Source of the DNA: Elusimicrobiota bacterium
Lineage (GTDB): Bacteria; Elusimicrobiota; Elusimicrobia; 2-02-FULL-39-32
Assembly: GCA_023249715.1 (NCBI GenBank)
Contig: JAHFCA010000081.1
Coordinates: 1-6,751 of the forward strand
Reading direction: 5' to 3'
Length of the DNA: 6,751 nucleotides
Shown here: piece by piece, positions 4,747 through 6,751 of the stretch
How the letters are laid out: each line of letters starts with the position of its first letter
Numbering within the stretch: the first letter of the stretch is position 1
Made by a program: the position numbers and the translations under genes
The notes under the pieces: model-generated
The model's input: only the letters and a program-made list of their open reading frames with translations
Told to the model about the DNA's origin: nothing
Databases searched by the model: none

Positions 4747-6751
4747 TTATCGTTGGATGGCGAGTTTGAGGAGTTTGGTATTCCCTTCGGAGTGGAGATA
4801 GATAAAATAGACACCGCTGGCAACAGAATTCCCAACCTCGTTTTTACCGTCCCAAGAAATTGATCCATCTCCATCGTCATCTCTTAATTGTTTGACCAAA
4901 TCTCCGGAAAGAGTATAGATTTTTAAGTCCGAATAGGCGGGAGTTCCTGTAACTGAAATCCCATTTGCTAAATGGCTGCTTAGAGAGGGACGATATGGAT
5001 TTGGGTAAATTAAAATATTATTGGGAATGGTAGAAGCGGAGCTATATTGCATGGCGCTAAAGAGGGTAAAGTGGTTCACTTTTCCTATCACTTTTTTGTT
5101 GGCGGTATCAACGCTGGAATTTTCAATCAGTTGCCACTTGCTTTTGTTCTCATCATAATAAAAGAGGCGGAGTTCTTTTTCGTTTAGTCCACTGATGTCG
5201 CTCTCCGCATAAGGGATGGTTACCGTAACGTCTTTGGTAAAACTTTTGGTTCCATCGGCCAGTTTTATTTCTCTATAAATTTTAGTTTCTTTAATAGTGG
5301 AATCCGTGGGGGCGGGAGCGGTGGTTTTTTTCTCAATTAAAATTTGTGTGGGATTGGAAAGCGTTCCAGCGGGAATTTCTACCAGAACGCCATCTCCCGT
5401 TTCAAAAGAATTTTCTTTAGAGACATCGATACTTGTCTTAATGATAAAGGGTTGGTGATAGGCTTCTATTCCCACATTGCCTGCTCCATCTTTAGCGACC
5501 GCGTGAAAATACCAGGTGCCATCGTCTAAGGCGTTGGAAACGGATATTGCGGAAGAATTAGAAAAATTATCTTGAGAAGTGGGAACAGTGGAAGACGTGG
5601 AATCTATTTTCCAATAATAACCGGAAATTCCGGAAGAGTCTTCGGGTCCGGTTAGCGTGAATTCCGGCTTAGAAGCGGGATAACTTTTATTTGGATTGGG
5701 ATGGGTTTTTGCAATAACAGAGAGTAGTTTTGCCGGTGGAATTAAATCCCGGCTATTTAAAGCCACCGATATAGTTTTATCGGCTTCTGAACTATGGAGA
5801 TTCGAAACTGTCACTATCCCGCTGTTGGAACCGTAGACCCCCGAATTAATGGCGGTTACAGTGATCGTAATTTGAGCTCCTTTTTCCAGGGTTCCTTCGG
5901 AAGCGGAAAGAGAAATCCATGATTTGTTAGACGCAACTTTCCAGTAGAGAGTAGAATCATTGTCTCCAGTATTTGAAATAGTGAATGTTTTAGTAGAGGT
6001 GTTCGATATTCCGTCGTTTGTAAAAGTGAGAGAAGCCGTGCTTAACGCTAATGCGGGTTGGGGGGGAACAAGAATGGCAGTCATCTCCGGAGCCGAGATC
6101 CCAATATTAGTAATACTTACATTACTGCTATTTCCGTCATAGAGTTTACTGTTCGGAGAAGAGGCGTTGTTAAGAGTACGATTTTCAGAACTTCCTGGGA
6201 AAGGATCGCCGTCGTTACTCCAATCTAACCCATTATCCGCGGGAATTAATTTAACTAATTTCTTGGTAGTCCCAAAAGTATCGACATTGGTATTCATTGA
6301 TTCATCAATATGCCAGATTAAAATTCCGGTTCCAGGTAAATATTTATCGTATCCGATCTTTTGTCTATTTTCTACCAGAAAATATTCACCCATTCCATCC
6401 ATTTCCGCCCCATCCGGATTAGAGAGTAACTGCTTTATTCGTTTATCGCTTCCCGTCCCGAACTCAGCTTGCGCGATTGTGGAATTTGAAGAATATGTAA
6501 TTTGATAGGGGGTAACCCATCCCAAATAATATTTACACCAGGCGCTCATATGGGATGGGGTATCGCCCGCGAGATTTCCTCCTTGCCAAGCTCCGTTTGA
6601 CATAACGTCCCAAACACCTACTCCAGAGTTAGAACTGCTTAGGTCGTACAGGTCGGGCAACCCTAAATCGTGACCGAGTTCATGGACCATAACTCCAATG
6701 GTAGCCGCGTGATCCCCTTGTATTTCCCCAAATAAACTATAGCCGCTGTTT
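4747..6751 (-). CDS. Secreted M6-type metallopeptidase with multidomain C-terminus, 5' partial
   Basis: The frame is open to the window edge; 667 codons are visible and the N-terminus, including any signal peptide and propeptide, is missing. Counting from the first complete codon, the zinc motif is HELGHDLGLPD (H23, E24, H27, D33), followed by VWDVMSNGAWQG with a Met-turn-like methionine (M50). This is the pattern of immune inhibitor A/M6 peptidases, which cut extracellular proteins. The catalytic region runs to about 228. Then come a BACON-like beta domain (about 233-332, with SNKSWISLSASEGTL), an Ig/Fn3-like domain (338-438, with DGTWYFHAVAKDGAGNVG) and a ZU5-like domain (440-566, ending VNHFTLFSAM). 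The last domain (about 575-667) is FlgD-like, with YPNPYRP, LKIYTLSGDLV, WDGKNEVGNSVASGVYF and final KLLKLAIQR. Such C-termini act as type IX secretion or surface-sorting signals in several diderm phyla. The ATG at 6690 is internal, because conserved sequence (GDHAATIGV) continues upstream. The stop is followed by a 24-bp gap, then the fold-back element. Confidence 0.85.
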   Translation of the reverse strand, partial: NSGYSLFGEIQGDHAATIGVMVHELGHDLGLPDLYDLSSSNSGVGVWDVMSNGAWQGGNLAGDTPSHMSAWCKYYLGWVTPYQITYSSNSTIAQAEFGTGSDKRIKQLLSNPDGAEMDGMGEYFLVENRQKIGYDKYLPGTGILIWHIDESMNTNVDTFGTTKKLVKLIPADNGLDWSNDGDPFPGSSENRTLNNASSPNSKLYDGNSSNVSITNIGISAPEMTAILVPPQPALALSTASLTFTNDGISNTSTKTFTISNTGDNDSTLYWKVASNKSWISLSASEGTLEKGAQITITVTAINSGVYGSNSGIVTVSNLHSSEADKTISVALNSRDLIPPAKLLSVIAKTHPNPNKSYPASKPEFTLTGPEDSSGISGYYWKIDSTSSTVPTSQDNFSNSSAISVSNALDDGTWYFHAVAKDGAGNVGIEAYHQPFIIKTSIDVSKENSFETGDGVLVEIPAGTLSNPTQILIEKKTTAPAPTDSTIKETKIYREIKLADGTKSFTKDVTVTIPYAESDISGLNEKELRLFYYDENKSKWQLIENSSVDTANKKVIGKVNHFTLFSAMQYSSASTIPNNILIYPNPYRPSLSSHLANGISVTGTPAYSDLKIYTLSGDLVKQLRDDDGDGSISWDGKNEVGNSVASGVYFIYLHSEGNTKLLKLAIQR

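Noticed and set aside
6688..6690. ATG at 6690 as the start of the M6 peptidase
   Set aside because: It lies two residues before the HExxH motif, and the frame is open and family-like up to the window edge, so the gene is truncated by the window.

Overview
The window looks like chromosomal DNA from a bacterium with a conserved dprA-topA-xerC core block. A secreted M6 peptidase ending in a FlgD-like/type IX-type sorting domain suggests a diderm, non-model lineage such as Elusimicrobiota, Omnitrophota or a relative. That placement is an inference from protein style and is weak.

Positions 1-3772 (+ strand) hold a tightly packed housekeeping run. It contains the last 17 codons of dprA (14 nt overlap with topA), a complete topA with three zinc ribbons, xerC (TTG start, 8 nt overlap with topA), a tRNA-Leu(CAG) with encoded CCA, and smpB starting only 6 nt after that CCA. 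Together they cover DNA uptake, supercoiling, chromosome dimer resolution and trans-translation.

Positions 3769-4410 hold a VapBC toxin-antitoxin module. Its promoter -35 box overlaps the smpB stop codon and its likely operator is built from TATGTAT/ATACATA half-sites. vapB appears leaderless or nearly so. vapC carries a complete PIN domain, but in its natural position the start codon is CTG, overlapping the vapB stop as CTGA. A caller that needs ATG/GTG/TTG would truncate the toxin and remove its first catalytic aspartate. A 21-bp hairpin covers the vapC stop codon.

Positions 4429-4538 hold a tRNA-Arg(TCT) on the - strand, without encoded CCA, and a weak terminator. Positions 4551-4720 hold a 160-bp fold-back element with perfect 23-bp terminal inverted repeats flanked by a 5-bp direct repeat TTAAA. 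This is a good MITE candidate and lies 12 bp upstream of tRNA-Arg. Positions 4747-6751 (- strand) hold the C-terminal part of a large secreted M6-type metallopeptidase whose 5' end is outside the window.

The most unusual items are the CTG-start vapC, the MITE-like element, and the tRNA-Leu/smpB junction. I see no clearly novel multi-gene system.
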